64,000 nucleotides of DNA from an uncultured Methylococcaceae bacterium (lineage in GTDB: Bacteria > Pseudomonadota > Gammaproteobacteria > Methylococcales > Methylomonadaceae), in assembly GCA_903928685.1 (NCBI GenBank), contig CAIYRS010000112.1, positions 1-64,000 on the forward strand. Direction: 5' to 3'. This document shows, piece after piece, positions 48,634 to 60,159 of the stretch (within the stretch, counting starts at the first letter, position 1; each line of letters begins with the position of its first letter). The notes under the pieces were generated by a model, which was not told the DNA's origin, did no database searches, and saw only the letters and a program-made list of their open reading frames with translations. A program made the translations under genes and the position numbers.

Positions 48634-49056
48634 ATGGAAAAGTGGTTGCTATATGCGATATTGTCCATGCTATTTGCAGGCTTCACTTCGGTGGTTGCCA
48701 AAATTGGCCTAGCGGGTATTTCTGGTGAATTGGGCTTAAGCGTCCGCACCTTGTTTGTCAGTGTGCTGGTTTTAGGCTTTGCCGCCATCGCAGTGCCGCT
48801 GCAAGATTGGGGTACGCTTAACCGCCACAATCTAATATGGTTGGGTGTGTCTGGTTTAACCACCACGTTATCGTGGATTTTTTACTATAAAGCTTTAAAA
48901 ATTGGCGATGTCGCCAGCATTGCCTTAATTGATAAAGGCAGCGTGGTGGTGGCTATATTTTTGGCTTGGCTGCTGCTGAAAGAAACCATTAGTTTGCGGG
49001 TAATAATCGGCACCTTATTGATAATTTCCGGCTTGGTAGTCATCGCCAAAAAGTAG
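48634..49056 (+). CDS. EamA/DMT-family transporter, single-domain (ORF track N-terminus is repeat-derived)
   Basis: 140 aa; YKALKIGDVASIALIDKGSVVVAIFLAWLLLKETIS EamA motif. Confidence 0.87.
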   Translation: MEKWLLYAILSMLFAGFTSVVAKIGLAGISGELGLSVRTLFVSVLVLGFAAIAVPLQDWGTLNRHNLIWLGVSGLTTTLSWIFYYKALKIGDVASIALIDKGSVVVAIFLAWLLLKETISLRVIIGTLLIISGLVVIAKK

Positions 49057-49139
49057 ATACGCTTATCTAAACAGCTACATTTCGTTTATAATCCAGCACT
49101 TTTTATCTTTACCAAGGCTAGCTGAACAGCACCAAACCC

Positions 49140-50238
49140 ATGCAAGAAATCAATCCCATCAAAAACAAAATTGCCGACCTAAAAACCCGCAGCCACGGGC
49201 TGAGGGGGTATCTTTGACTTCGACAATAAATCCGAACGCTTAATAGAAGTTTTACGCGAACTGGAAAATCCCAAAATTTGGGATAACCCCGAAAATGCCC
49301 AAGCCATGGGCAAAGAACGGGGACAACTGGAAGCCGTGGTCAACACCATCAACGAACTCGATCGCGGCCTGGCCGACGCTGAAGAACTGCTGATGATGGC
49401 GGTGGAAGAAGATGACGAAGACACCGTTGAAACCGTCATTGACGATTTGGATTATTTCGAGAAAAAAGTCGCCGACCTAGAATTCCGCCGCATGTTTGCG
49501 GGCGAAATGGATGCCAACAACGCCTTTTTGGACATCCAATCCGGCTCTGGCGGCACCGAAGCGCAAGATTGGGCGTCCATCATCGAGCGCATGTATTTAC
49601 GTTGGGGTGAAAGCCGAGGCTTTAAAACCGAGCTGATCGAAGAATCACCCGGCGATGTCGCGGGCATCAAATCCGCCACCATTCGCTTTGAAGGCGAATA
49701 CGCCTTCGGCTGGCTGCGTACCGAAACCGGCGTACATCGTTTGGTACGAAAGTCGCCGTTCGACTCCGGCAACCGTCGCCACACCTCGTTTGCTTCGGTA
49801 TTTGTCTCACCAGAAATCGACGACGACATCGACATCGACATCAATCCCGCCGATATTCGCGTGGACGTCTACCGCGCCAGCGGTGCAGGCGGACAGCACG
49901 TTAACAAAACCGAATCAGCCGTGCGTATGACGCACAACCCGACTGGCATCGTCGTGCAATGCCAAAGCGACCGCTCGCAACACAAAAACCGCGACACCGC
50001 CATGAAGCAACTGAAAGCCAAGTTGTACGAACTGGAAATGCGTAAACGCAGCGAAACCGCGCAGGCCTTGGAAGACACTAAATCCGACATTGGCTGGGGC
50101 AGCCAGATCCGTTCGTATGTGTTGGATCAATCGCGCATCAAAGACCTGCGCACAGGCGTGGAAACCGGCAACACCCAAGCCGTGCTGGACGGGGATTTGG
50201 ATCAGTTCATTGAGGCTAGTTTGAAGAGTGGGTTGTAG
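49140..50238 (+). CDS. prfB: Peptide chain release factor 2, expressed via programmed +1 frameshift (25 codons, shift at CTT-TGA, then 340 codons)
   Basis: [25 protein letters not shown](TGA shift)[13 protein letters not shown]...; [20 protein letters not shown]. Confidence 0.97.
49203..49218 (+). promoter_or_regulatory. prfB recoding site (internal SD AGGGGG + CTT TGA C)
   Basis: agggggtatctttgac matches the canonical RF2 frameshift element. Confidence 0.97.
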
Positions 50239-50247
50239 GCAGTCGTT

Positions 50248-50661
50248 ATGAATAAAGCCGAGTTTGAACAGTTGGCCGAAATTAGGATAAAGGAAGCTGA
50301 AATATTGCTTAACCAAGGCTGTTATCATGGCGCTTATTATTTGGCGGGTTACGCGTTGGAATGTACGTTAAAAGCTCGCATTGCCAAACAGGTTAAAGAA
50401 TTTGATTTTCCTGATTTTAAATTAGCGAAAAAAGTCTGGACTCACAATCTCGACGATCTGCTTCAGGCAGCCCAATTGCATCAAGAATTGAAGCTGAACG
50501 AAAGGCAATTGGAGTTCGCCCTAAATTGGGCGATTGCTAGACTTTGGTCAGAAGAATCCCGTTACGAGTGTAATATCGAAAAAGAACAAGCTGAAGACCT
50601 TTTTAATGCCATTACCAACAGCGAATCAGGAATACTGCCATGGCTACAGAGCTATTTATAA
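50248..50661 (+). CDS. HEPN-domain-like protein
   Basis: IRIKEAEILLNQGCYHGAYYLAGYALECTLKARIAKQ typical of HEPN proteins. Confidence 0.8.
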   Translation: MNKAEFEQLAEIRIKEAEILLNQGCYHGAYYLAGYALECTLKARIAKQVKEFDFPDFKLAKKVWTHNLDDLLQAAQLHQELKLNERQLEFALNWAIARLWSEESRYECNIEKEQAEDLFNAITNSESGILPWLQSYL

Positions 50662-51125
50662 CGCAATTGTTTTCCCAAGAAATGGTTGTGGCTGGTGAAA
50701 ACTTAATAAACCGTTTGGACAGTGCCGATGCGGAAGTGCAGGCCGCTTTTTGGGTGTTGGAGGGTGACGAAGACAAGCCATGGAAACTTATTATTGTTTC
50801 ACCATTAGTGACCAGCGAAGGACCTAGAAGCTATTACAGACGGATCAATAATATGAATGAACTGGCTAATCCAGAAGAATCCGTACTGTCTTTGCATGAC
50901 ATATATGCAACCAATATCCACAACCGATTTTTTAAGGCTTTTTGCAGCATAAAAGATACGGCGTTATGGAAAAAAGGGGTATGGCTTAACAATCGGTTGG
51001 GTAAAAATTATCTTAGCGGTGTTTATTTTGACGATATGTATATTTACAGAATGAATGATGAATTGATTGTAGATAGTCGATCACCGATAACAACCTCTCA
51101 AGACCTTACTCCTTTAACCCACTGA
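50640..51125 (+). CDS. Uncharacterised partner of the HEPN-like protein
   Basis: 22-nt overlap with the upstream HEPN gene; 161-aa ORF; no recognisable NTase motif. Confidence 0.7.
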   Translation: MATELFITQLFSQEMVVAGENLINRLDSADAEVQAAFWVLEGDEDKPWKLIIVSPLVTSEGPRSYYRRINNMNELANPEESVLSLHDIYATNIHNRFFKAFCSIKDTALWKKGVWLNNRLGKNYLSGVYFDDMYIYRMNDELIVDSRSPITTSQDLTPLTH

Positions 51126-51170
51126 ATTATGAACAAAATAATTTACAATCCTTTAAGTTAATAAAATAAC

Positions 51171-52667
51171 ATGTCCGAAATCCAACAAGACGAACAAGAA
51201 CAAATCCGCCAACGCCGTAGCAAACTCAACGAGTTGCGCGAGCATAGCATTGCTTTTCCTACCGACTTCCGCCGTGATGTTATCGCGGGCGAAGTTTTAG
51301 CCGAATACGCTGGCAAAACCAAAGAAGAACTGGAAGCCGAGCCGTTGCGGGTGAAAATCGCCGGACGGATGATGACTCGCCGCGTGATGGGGAAGGCGAG
51401 TTTTTGCCATATCCAAGATATGTCCGGCAAAATCCAGTTGTATGTCAGCCGCGATTCGCTGCCAGAAGGCGTGTACAACGAGCAATTTAAAAAATGGGAT
51501 ATTGGCGATATTTTGGGTGCGGAAGGTGTGTTGTTCAAAACCCAAACTGACGAGCTGAGTATTAAGGTCGATAGCATCCGTTTATTGACCAAAGCCTTGC
51601 GTCCGTTGCCAGAAAAATTCCACGGCATTGCTGACCAAGAAATCAAATATCGCCAGCGGTATTTGGATTTGATTATGAGCGAAGAGTCGCGCAACACTTT
51701 CTTCATCCGCTCAAAAATTGTCGCCTACATCCGCCAATTTTTGACTGAACGCCAGTTCTTGGAAGTGGAAACGCCGATGATGCAGGTGATTCCTGGTGGC
51801 GCAACCGCACGTCCGTTTACCACGCACCACAACGCGTTGGATATGGACATGTATTTGCGGATTGCACCGGAATTGTATTTGAAACGCTTGGTGGTCGGCG
51901 GTTTTGAGCGCGTGTTTGAAATCAACCGCAACTTCCGTAACGAAGGTTTATCGACCCGCCATAACCCTGAATTCACCATGCTGGAGTTTTACCAAGCTTA
52001 TGCGGAATATCATGAATTGATGGATTTGACCGAAGCCATGTTACGCGGCATTGCTGAAGAAGTGGTCGGGCAAACTGTCATTAACTACCAAGGCGAAGAA
52101 TACGATTTCGGTAAACCGTTTGTACGCATGACAGTGGTCGAATCGATCTTGCATTTCAATCCTGATTTGACTGCCGAGGATTTAGTAACCCGTGAAGCGG
52201 CAGTGAAAGTTGCTGAGAACTTACGCATTCCAGTAAAAGAAGGTTACGGTTTAGGTAAAGTCCAAATCGAAATCTTTGAAAAAACTGTCGAAAGTCGCTT
52301 GATGCAGCCGACGTTTATTACCGCTTACCCGGTCGAAGTTTCACCGTTGGCACGTCGCAACGACAATGACCCGCACGTTACCGACCGCTTCGAGTTTTTC
52401 GTCGGCGGGCGCGAAATCGCCAACGGTTTTACCGAGTTGAACGATGCCGAAGACCAAGCGGAACGTTTCCAAAAACAAGTCGATGAAAAAGACGCTGGCG
52501 ATTTGGAAGCTATGCACTTTGATGCCGATTACATCACCGCGCTGGAACACGGGATGCCGCCAACGGCAGGTGAGGGCATTGGTATCGACCGTTTGGTGAT
52601 GTTGTTTACTGATTCGCCATCGATCCGCGATGTGTTGCTGTTCCCGCACATGCGGCCTAAGGCGTAA
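51171..52667 (+). CDS. lysS: Lysine--tRNA ligase, class II
   Basis: [78 protein letters not shown]. Confidence 0.97.
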   Translation: MSEIQQDEQEQIRQRRSKLNELREHSIAFPTDFRRDVIAGEVLAEYAGKTKEELEAEPLRVKIAGRMMTRRVMGKASFCHIQDMSGKIQLYVSRDSLPEGVYNEQFKKWDIGDILGAEGVLFKTQTDELSIKVDSIRLLTKALRPLPEKFHGIADQEIKYRQRYLDLIMSEESRNTFFIRSKIVAYIRQFLTERQFLEVETPMMQVIPGGATARPFTTHHNALDMDMYLRIAPELYLKRLVVGGFERVFEINRNFRNEGLSTRHNPEFTMLEFYQAYAEYHELMDLTEAMLRGIAEEVVGQTVINYQGEEYDFGKPFVRMTVVESILHFNPDLTAEDLVTREAAVKVAENLRIPVKEGYGLGKVQIEIFEKTVESRLMQPTFITAYPVEVSPLARRNDNDPHVTDRFEFFVGGREIANGFTELNDAEDQAERFQKQVDEKDAGDLEAMHFDADYITALEHGMPPTAGEGIGIDRLVMLFTDSPSIRDVLLFPHMRPKA

Positions 52668-52688
52668 TTAGACGCCTCAATAGCGAGT

Positions 52689-52729
52689 GTGTCAGGTTAC
52701 GTTATCACTAACATGGCCTGACACTTTTT
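52689..52729 (+). terminator. Terminator of lysS
   Basis: gtgtcagg...cctgacac followed by ttttt. Confidence 0.75.
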
Positions 52730-52731
52730 GT

Positions 52732-52780
52732 GGAGCGCGGGCATCTTGCCCGCCAATTGCGGGCAAGATGCCCGCGCTCC
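52732..52780. repeat. Perfect 22-bp inverted repeat with 5-nt loop
   Basis: ggagcgcgggcatcttgcccgc-caatt-gcgggcaagatgcccgcgctcc. Confidence 0.95.
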
Positions 52781-52797
52781 CAAAACGCTAATATGTC

Positions 52798-55377
52798 TTA
52801 AGCTTTGGTAAATGTTAAAAGCCGCTGGTCATCAACATTCACCTGTATCACATCACCCGCCACAAAATGCCCCGACAAAATTTCCTGCGCCAGTGGGTTT
52901 TCCAAAAGTTGCTGGATGGCACGTTTCATTGGCCTTGCGCCGTAGACCGGATCAAAGCCCGCTTCACCCAATAAATCCAGCGCGGCATCACTGACAAGGA
53001 AGCCAATATCGCGGTCTTGCAGCCGTTGCCTTAAGAAATCGATTTGGATGCTGGAAATGGTGCGGATTTGTTCGCGTCCTAGGGGATGGAACACCACCGC
53101 TTCATCGATGCGGTTGATGAATTCAGGCCGGAAATACTGGCTGACTTTTTCCATTACCGCCGTTTTCATGACTGGATATAAAGTCTCTCCATGCAGCTCT
53201 TGAATAATTTCCGAACCAAGATTCGAGGTCATCACAATCACGGTGTTGCGGAAATCCACAGTGCGGCCTTGTCCATCAGTTAAGCGCCCATCATCCAGCA
53301 CTTGCAGCAGCACGTTGAAAACATCGGGATGGGCTTTTTCGATTTCATCCATCAGAATCACTGAATACGGTTTACGCCGCACCAGTTCAGTCAAATAACC
53401 GCCTTCTTCATAGCCGACATAACCCGGAGGTGCGCCAATCAAGCGTGCTACGGAATGTTTTTCCATAAATTCCGACATGTCGATACGCACCATGGCGTCG
53501 GTGGTGTCGAACATGAAATCCGCCAAGGCTTTGCAGAGTTCAGTTTTACCCACGCCCGTTGGCCCTAAAAACAGGAACGAGCCGTTCGGACGGTTGGGGT
53601 CGGACAATCCGGCACGCGAGCGGCGTATGGCGTTGCTGACGGCTTTTAGGGCTTCATCTTGACCAACCACGCGCTTAGCCAGCGCCGCTTCCATGTGCAG
53701 CAATTTGTCGCGCTCACCTTCGAGCATTTTTGAGACCGGAATGCCTGTCCATTTAGAAACCACTTCGGCGATTTCTTCCTCGGTGACTTTGTTTCTGAGC
53801 AAAGTCATTTTCTGGGTTTGCTCTGGCGCTGCTTGGCTCAATTGGTTTTCCAATTCGGGAATGATGCCGTATTGCAATTCCGCCTGTTTCGCCAAATCAT
53901 TGGCGCGTCTAGCGGCTTCCAAATCCATTTTGGCTTGTTCGAGTTTTTCTTTAATAGAAGCCGAACCTTGTAGCGAGGCTTTTTCGGCTTTCCAGGTTTC
54001 TTCCAAATCCGAATATTCTTTTTCCGAATCAGAAATTTCATCTTCCAGAATTTCCAGACGCTTTTTCGAGGCGTTGTCTTTTTCTTTTTTCAGCGCGACT
54101 TGCTCGATTTTTAACTGGATCAAACGCCGATGTAACCTATCCATCACTTCCGGTTTGGAATCAATTTCCATACGGATGCGGCTGGCGGCTTCGTCGATTA
54201 AATCAATGGCTTTATCGGGCAATTGGCGGTCGGCGATGTAACGGTAGGACAGCGTGGCGGCGGCGACGATGGCAGGGTCGGTGATTTCCACGCCATGATG
54301 CACTTCGTATTTTTCTTTCAGGCCGCGCAAAATGGCGATGGTGTCTTCCACTGACGGTTGATCGACCATGACTTTTTGGAAACGGCGTTCTAATGCCGCA
54401 TCTTTTTCGACGTATTTGCGGTATTCGTCCAAGGTAGTCGCGCCGACGCAGTGCAGCTCGCCACGTGCTAAAGCGGGTTTGAGCATATTGCCCGCATCCA
54501 TCGCGCCCTCGGCTTTACCCGCGCCGACCATGGTGTGCAATTCGTCGATGAACAAAATCACTTGGCCTTCTTGCTTGGCGAGATCGTTCAACACGGCTTT
54601 TAGACGTTCTTCAAACTCGCCCCGGAATTTTGCCCCGGCAATTAAAGCTGCCATATCTAAGGCGAGCACTTGCTTGTTTTTCATGCCTTCTGGCACTTCG
54701 CCGTTGACGATTCGTTGCGCCAAGCCTTCAACGATGGCTGTTTTACCCACGCCGGGTTCGCCAATCAGCACGGGATTGTTTTTGGTGCGGCGTTGCAAGA
54801 CTTGGATGGTACGGCGGATTTCGTCATCACGTCCGATAACTGGATCGAGCTTGCCTTTTTCGGCGCGTTCGGTCAGGTTGATGGTGTATTTTTTCAGAGC
54901 CTGGCGTTGGTCTTCGGCGTTGGCGTCATTAACGCTTTCACCGCCGCGCATGGCTGCGATAGCTTGGGTTAATGCCGCAGCGGTAACGCCGGATTTTTTC
55001 AATAAATCCGCCAAAGCGCCTTTTTCTTCCAAAGCAGCAAGCAAAAATAATTCGCTGGAGATGAATTGGTCTTGGCGTTTTTGTGCCAATTTGTCGGTTA
55101 AGTTCAGCAATCGGCCTAATTCGTTCGACATTTGCACATCGCCGCCAGAGCCGCTGACGGTGGGAAAGCGCTCTAATTGCCTGCTCAGTTCGGTGCGTAA
55201 TTGCTGGGTGTTAATGCCGGATTGCGCCAATAACGGTTTGACGCTGCCGCCCTCTTGGTCGAGTAGGGCAATCATGACGTGGGCAGGTTCGATAAATTGG
55301 TGGTCTTTACCCAAGGCCAAGCTTTGGGCATCGGCAAGCGCGGTTTGAAATTTGCTGGTGAGTTTGTCCATACGCAT
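52798..55377 (-). CDS. clpB: ATP-dependent chaperone ClpB
   Basis: Two AAA+ modules [15 protein letters not shown] and [15 protein letters not shown]; middle coiled coil; 859 aa. Confidence 0.97.
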   Translation of the reverse strand: MRMDKLTSKFQTALADAQSLALGKDHQFIEPAHVMIALLDQEGGSVKPLLAQSGINTQQLRTELSRQLERFPTVSGSGGDVQMSNELGRLLNLTDKLAQKRQDQFISSELFLLAALEEKGALADLLKKSGVTAAALTQAIAAMRGGESVNDANAEDQRQALKKYTINLTERAEKGKLDPVIGRDDEIRRTIQVLQRRTKNNPVLIGEPGVGKTAIVEGLAQRIVNGEVPEGMKNKQVLALDMAALIAGAKFRGEFEERLKAVLNDLAKQEGQVILFIDELHTMVGAGKAEGAMDAGNMLKPALARGELHCVGATTLDEYRKYVEKDAALERRFQKVMVDQPSVEDTIAILRGLKEKYEVHHGVEITDPAIVAAATLSYRYIADRQLPDKAIDLIDEAASRIRMEIDSKPEVMDRLHRRLIQLKIEQVALKKEKDNASKKRLEILEDEISDSEKEYSDLEETWKAEKASLQGSASIKEKLEQAKMDLEAARRANDLAKQAELQYGIIPELENQLSQAAPEQTQKMTLLRNKVTEEEIAEVVSKWTGIPVSKMLEGERDKLLHMEAALAKRVVGQDEALKAVSNAIRRSRAGLSDPNRPNGSFLFLGPTGVGKTELCKALADFMFDTTDAMVRIDMSEFMEKHSVARLIGAPPGYVGYEEGGYLTELVRRKPYSVILMDEIEKAHPDVFNVLLQVLDDGRLTDGQGRTVDFRNTVIVMTSNLGSEIIQELHGETLYPVMKTAVMEKVSQYFRPEFINRIDEAVVFHPLGREQIRTISSIQIDFLRQRLQDRDIGFLVSDAALDLLGEAGFDPVYGARPMKRAIQQLLENPLAQEILSGHFVAGDVIQVNVDDQRLLTFTKA

Positions 55378-55604
55378 AGTAGTAGTTACCTGTTGGAAAG
55401 GTTTATGTTAGTAACTGCTAATATGGGGAAGGTGTTGACGATTACAAGTAATCCTCTAACAAAGGTTATTTTTCTTTTCTGAATAATTGAAGGCGTGGGA
55501 AATTGATGATGGTATTTTGCAGAAAATAGCTGGGTTGAGTTGTGTTTGGTATTCAGATTTTCAGTCCCCCTAGATACCAGTTTATTGGCACTAGGGGGTG
55601 ATAT

Positions 55605-56363
55605 TTACAAACTGTGGCGTATTAAATCGATAGCATCATCAGTCAGTGGCTGGCGTTTATGGTCTAAGGCTTCGCCGTCTAGTTCAATCACCAGCAAACT
55701 GATGGTGTCCACTAAATCATCAAAAACACTGACTGCATCATCAAGCAGCGCAGGTTGCATAAAAAACACAATGCCTGGGGTGAAAAAATCATCCATTTGT
55801 TCTGGGAATGTGCCTGGCTCAACCATGCTGGCAACGCCAAAATCCACTAAACGGTTACCATCTAGGCGTTCAAAAATCTTCAAGTTGCCATATTCAAGGC
55901 CAACGATTTGAAAAGCCCTGTTCAAGTCATGACCGTTAAAGCCTTCGTCATCTTTCGCCATAATGCAAAATTTAATGATGTCTGGGGCGATAAAGCGTGG
56001 CTCAGGATCATGCTCTTCTGAATCTTGGTCTTCTGGTTCTTTTGCTTCCGTTAAAGTGTCGGCAAAATCAAAATCGACATCAAAATTTTCGAACATATCT
56101 TCGCTGGCAGCTTGAGTTTCCTTGGCTGCCACGGTTTCTTTGCTTTCGGTATAACGCTTGGTTTTTTTCGGGGTTATATCGAAATCATCATGTTCATTAT
56201 GGACAACTAAGGATTCATCTATCCTGCTGCCGATAGGCAAATTGCCAAATAGGCTTATGCTGCCAGAAAAACCACGGTTTTTAAAAAAATGCCAAGCGAG
56301 CATGCCGATAATAATCAACAGGCCAGTTGCAATAATTACTACTCTTAAAAGTTCTTTATCCAT
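55605..56363 (-). CDS. zipA: Cell division protein ZipA
   Basis: N-terminal TM helix, acidic linker, C-terminal ZipA domain; 1-nt overlap with smc. Confidence 0.88.
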   Translation of the reverse strand: MDKELLRVVIIATGLLIIIGMLAWHFFKNRGFSGSISLFGNLPIGSRIDESLVVHNEHDDFDITPKKTKRYTESKETVAAKETQAASEDMFENFDVDFDFADTLTEAKEPEDQDSEEHDPEPRFIAPDIIKFCIMAKDDEGFNGHDLNRAFQIVGLEYGNLKIFERLDGNRLVDFGVASMVEPGTFPEQMDDFFTPGIVFFMQPALLDDAVSVFDDLVDTISLLVIELDGEALDHKRQPLTDDAIDLIRHSL

Positions 56364-59300
56364 TAGTTTTCCGCCAGATTCACTGCTTCTTCGATATCAA
56401 CTGAGACCATCCGGGAGACGCCCGGCTCTTTCATGGTAACGCCCGCCAACTGCTGCGCTATTTCCATTGTAACCTTATTATGGGAAATATATAAAAACTG
56501 TACTGATGCCGCCATTTCTTCAACCATTTTTGAAAAGCGCCCGACATTGGCATCATCCAGCGGCGCATCCACCTCATCCAGCAAGCAAAACGGTGCTGGG
56601 TTCAGTTCAAAAATGGAAAATACTAACGCGACTGCCGTTAGGGCTTTTTCGCCGCCAGACAGCAAGTGGATGGAGCTGTTACGTTTACCTGGGGGTCTGG
56701 CGATGATGTTGACGCCGGATTCCAGTAAATCTTGATCGGTTAATTCTAAATACGCTTGCCCGCCACCGAACAATTTTGGGAATTTTTCCTGCAAGCCGCT
56801 GTTTATTTTATCGAAAGTTTCCTTAAAACGTAACCTGCTTTCATGGTCAATTTTATTGATGGCATGATCCAAGGTGTTCAATGCCTCGGTTAAGTCAGCA
56901 TGTTGTGCATTTAAGAACTTCATCCGTTCTGCTTGCGACTGGTACTCTTCAATCGCGGACAAGTTGATTGTCCCCAGCCGTTCTATTTCGCGTACCAAAT
57001 CATCGACTTTACGTTTCCACGCCTGCTCTTCGGCTTGTGCAGATAAGTTTTGCAAGATGTGTTTGGCATCAGCCTCTTGCTCTTTGAGCTGTTCAGTGAC
57101 GGTTTGCTGGCGCACTTGGCTTTCTTGCAGTTCAAAACGCAGTTGGTCTAAGCTTTCTTTTTGCTTTTCCAGATCGCGTTGTGCGCGTAGTTGTTGCTCA
57201 GCTAGTTGGTTGATAGCCGCTTCGGTGGCATCTTGTTGTTGGCGTTGCTGTTTTAATTGCGCTTCTAACAAGTGTTTTTCTGCCGATTTTTCCGTTAACT
57301 GCTGTTGTTCATCATCCAAAGGCAATAGCGCTTGTTGCTGCTTAATTTCCAATTCGGCGATGCGGCTTGCGGCTTGCTGTTGATGCAGGTGTAAACGCTC
57401 GATTTGCTTACCCGTGGCTTGCTCGGTACTGCGAAGGCTGTCTTGCTTAGCTTTTAATTGATACAGCTGCTGCCTAGCGTTGTTGACGGCGGCATTCATT
57501 TCTTGATATTCGCGCTGTACTTGCTCGCTGAGATTTTCCAATTGTTGGCGTTGCCGTTCTTGCGCTGCCAAACGTTGTTCGGCGTCATCTTGTAACAGCC
57601 GATATTCAGCAATGGTTTCGGTGTTTTCAGCCAATTCTTGGTGAATTTCTTCCAGCTCGCGGTCAAGCTGGCATAAACGGCGATTTTGTTGTTCATGCCT
57701 GGCCGATTGTGCGCTCAATTTGGCATTCAGTGACGACAATTCCGTGCCTAGCTGATTATGCTGGCGCTGCTGGTTTTCCCGGCTGCTTTCGGCGGCTTTT
57801 AACTGGCTTTCGATCTGTTCTTGTTGGTCTTCCAAGGCATCGCATTCATCGTGCAATGTGGTTTGCCGTTGTTTTAATTCGCGTAAGTCTTTTTCCCGCT
57901 GCAACATGCCGGTTTTACTGTCTTTACTGCGGCTGATTTTTAGCCAGCCTGCGCCAAACCAACTGCCGTCGGGGGTGATTACCGATTCATGGGCTTGGAG
58001 TTGTGCCGATAGCTGGTAGGCTACATGGCTGTTGTCGGCGCAATAAATGCCAGACAGCAGCGATGCTAAAGGCCAAGGTGCGGTGAGCTTATCTAATAAT
58101 TGCGGTAACTTGGTGGGTGCTGCGCTATTCGCGCTGACCTGCGAAGTCGCCAGTAAGATCAGCGATTCATCCGCCAGCTGATCCAAATTGCCGATCAGAT
58201 TGGCGAATTGCTCGACACAAATCGCCTCTAAATAACTGCCCAATACCGTTTCCACAGCGGTTTCCCAGCCACTTGCCACATCTAAAAACTCCGCCAAGCG
58301 CGGTTGCTTTTCGATACTTGCCTCAGCCAACCAGTTCGTTAAAGTTTGGTTGTCTTTGCCCAGCGCGTGTTGTTGCAGCAATTCCAGTGAAGCGATTTTG
58401 CCTTTCACGTTGGCTAATTCGGAGCGGCGGCTATGCAGCTGTTCGTGGCAGTGTTTAAGCTGCTGGCGTTGTTCACCAATGGTTTGATGTTGGTGGTCTA
58501 GCTCGGTGTGTAGTTGTTCGCGTTGCTCGGCTAATTGTTGGATGGCTTCTTGCAGTTCCGCCAATTGTTCTGGCAAATCGTTGTCGCTTAGGCCGCCGCG
58601 TTCGTTGTCGAGTTTTTCCGCCCGGTTTTGTAATTGCCGATTCTGGTTTTCTAACTGGGTGGATTTTACCCGTTGTACTTCGGCTTGTTCTTTGTAACGG
58701 GCGCTTTCGGTTCGGTAGCCATCCCATTGTTGTTGCCAATCTTGCTGCTGTTGCTGGCTTTGTAGTTGGCGGTCTTGGAGTTCTTGGTATTGTTGTTCAG
58801 CGAGCTGTTGCTGGCTGTGGTTATCGTGCAATTGTTGGCGGATGTCTTCTAAGATTTCCATGTCCGCTACCAGCTCATCATTTAGTTCAATCGCTTGACT
58901 GCGGGTGCGTTGCAGCTCTTGTAAGGTTTGTTCTTGGCTTTGTTGGTTGTGTTTGATGGCTTGTTCTAAGCGGCTAACGTCCGCAACTAAACCATAGTAA
59001 TCGCCTTGGCTGGCGTTGGTTTGCTGCTGTTGGCTTTTGTAAGTTGCGCGTTGCTCAGCAATTTGGCTGTCCAATTCCCGCACTTGTACAAACAAGCGGT
59101 TATGCTCGGTGGCAGTGCTGTGCATCCGTTGTTCCAGCTGCTCGGCGACTTGCTGGTAACTGCGCCAACGCATCGCCAGCAATTCCAATTTGCTTTGGCG
59201 TTCTTGTTTTTTTAGTTCGGTATATTTTTCGGCTTTTTCCGACTGGTTTTTTAGGTGTTTAAGTTGTTTTTCCACTTCTTCGCGCAAGTCATCCAGGCGT

Positions 59301-59875
59301 TCCAGATTCTCGCGGGTGTGCCTCATACGAGTTTCGGTTTCTTGTCTGCGCTCTTTGTATTTGGAGATACCTGCGGCTTCTTCAATATGGATACGCAAAT
59401 CTTCGGGTTTGGCTTCTACCATGCGGGAGATAGTGCCTTGCTCAATAATGGCGTAACTGCGCGAACCTAAACCCGTGCCTAAGAACAAGTCAGTGATGTC
59501 TTTACGGCGGCAGCGCGAGCCGTTGAGCATAAACAACGATTGTCCGTCGCGGCTGACTTGGCGTTTGATGGCGATAGTGTCGTACTGGGCGTATTCGCCA
59601 CCGAGTTTGCTTTCGGTATTATTGAAAACTAGTTCGACGCTAGCGGTGCTGACAGGTTTGCGGCCTGAAGAGCCGTTGAAAATGACATCCGCCATACTGC
59701 CGCCACGCAAATGTTTGGCGGAGCTTTCGCCCATCACCCAGCGGACTGCGTCGATAATATTGGATTTGCCGCAACCGTTTGGGCCGACGATAGCGGTTAA
59801 ATTGCCTGTGATGGGGATGGTGGTAGGGTCAACAAAGGATTTGAATCCAGCCAGTTTGATTTTTTCCAACTTCAT
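56363..59875 (-). CDS. smc: Chromosome segregation protein SMC
   Basis: MKLEKIKLAGFKSFVDPTTI, GPNGCGKSNIIDAVRWVMGE; coiled coils; LLSGGEKALTAVALVFSIF; 1170 aa. Confidence 0.97.
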   Translation of the reverse strand: MKLEKIKLAGFKSFVDPTTIPITGNLTAIVGPNGCGKSNIIDAVRWVMGESSAKHLRGGSMADVIFNGSSGRKPVSTASVELVFNNTESKLGGEYAQYDTIAIKRQVSRDGQSLFMLNGSRCRRKDITDLFLGTGLGSRSYAIIEQGTISRMVEAKPEDLRIHIEEAAGISKYKERRQETETRMRHTRENLERLDDLREEVEKQLKHLKNQSEKAEKYTELKKQERQSKLELLAMRWRSYQQVAEQLEQRMHSTATEHNRLFVQVRELDSQIAEQRATYKSQQQQTNASQGDYYGLVADVSRLEQAIKHNQQSQEQTLQELQRTRSQAIELNDELVADMEILEDIRQQLHDNHSQQQLAEQQYQELQDRQLQSQQQQQDWQQQWDGYRTESARYKEQAEVQRVKSTQLENQNRQLQNRAEKLDNERGGLSDNDLPEQLAELQEAIQQLAEQREQLHTELDHQHQTIGEQRQQLKHCHEQLHSRRSELANVKGKIASLELLQQHALGKDNQTLTNWLAEASIEKQPRLAEFLDVASGWETAVETVLGSYLEAICVEQFANLIGNLDQLADESLILLATSQVSANSAAPTKLPQLLDKLTAPWPLASLLSGIYCADNSHVAYQLSAQLQAHESVITPDGSWFGAGWLKISRSKDSKTGMLQREKDLRELKQRQTTLHDECDALEDQQEQIESQLKAAESSRENQQRQHNQLGTELSSLNAKLSAQSARHEQQNRRLCQLDRELEEIHQELAENTETIAEYRLLQDDAEQRLAAQERQRQQLENLSEQVQREYQEMNAAVNNARQQLYQLKAKQDSLRSTEQATGKQIERLHLHQQQAASRIAELEIKQQQALLPLDDEQQQLTEKSAEKHLLEAQLKQQRQQQDATEAAINQLAEQQLRAQRDLEKQKESLDQLRFELQESQVRQQTVTEQLKEQEADAKHILQNLSAQAEEQAWKRKVDDLVREIERLGTINLSAIEEYQSQAERMKFLNAQHADLTEALNTLDHAINKIDHESRLRFKETFDKINSGLQEKFPKLFGGGQAYLELTDQDLLESGVNIIARPPGKRNSSIHLLSGGEKALTAVALVFSIFELNPAPFCLLDEVDAPLDDANVGRFSKMVEEMAASVQFLYISHNKVTMEIAQQLAGVTMKEPGVSRMVSVDIEEAVNLAEN

Positions 59876-60159
59876 GGAGAATGCGATAACTCATTGGGCT
59901 ACAAAAAGCTTGGCATTATCAGTGATTATGCGCTGAACTTCGAGTGTTTAATAGAAAGGCGTAGCAAACGCGTATAAATAAAATAAATTATCAATAGGTT
60001 ACGAGATTTCGGTTGTAGACAATAGAGAGCTGGATTGGGTTTATAACCTTTTAAATTCTGGGGAAAAATATCAGTGCTGCAAATGGATACTTTACACAAG
60101 AAAATTTTACTATGGTCGGCGAAAGCAAAGGCAAATCTAATTGCTTCCATTTTTCTTGT

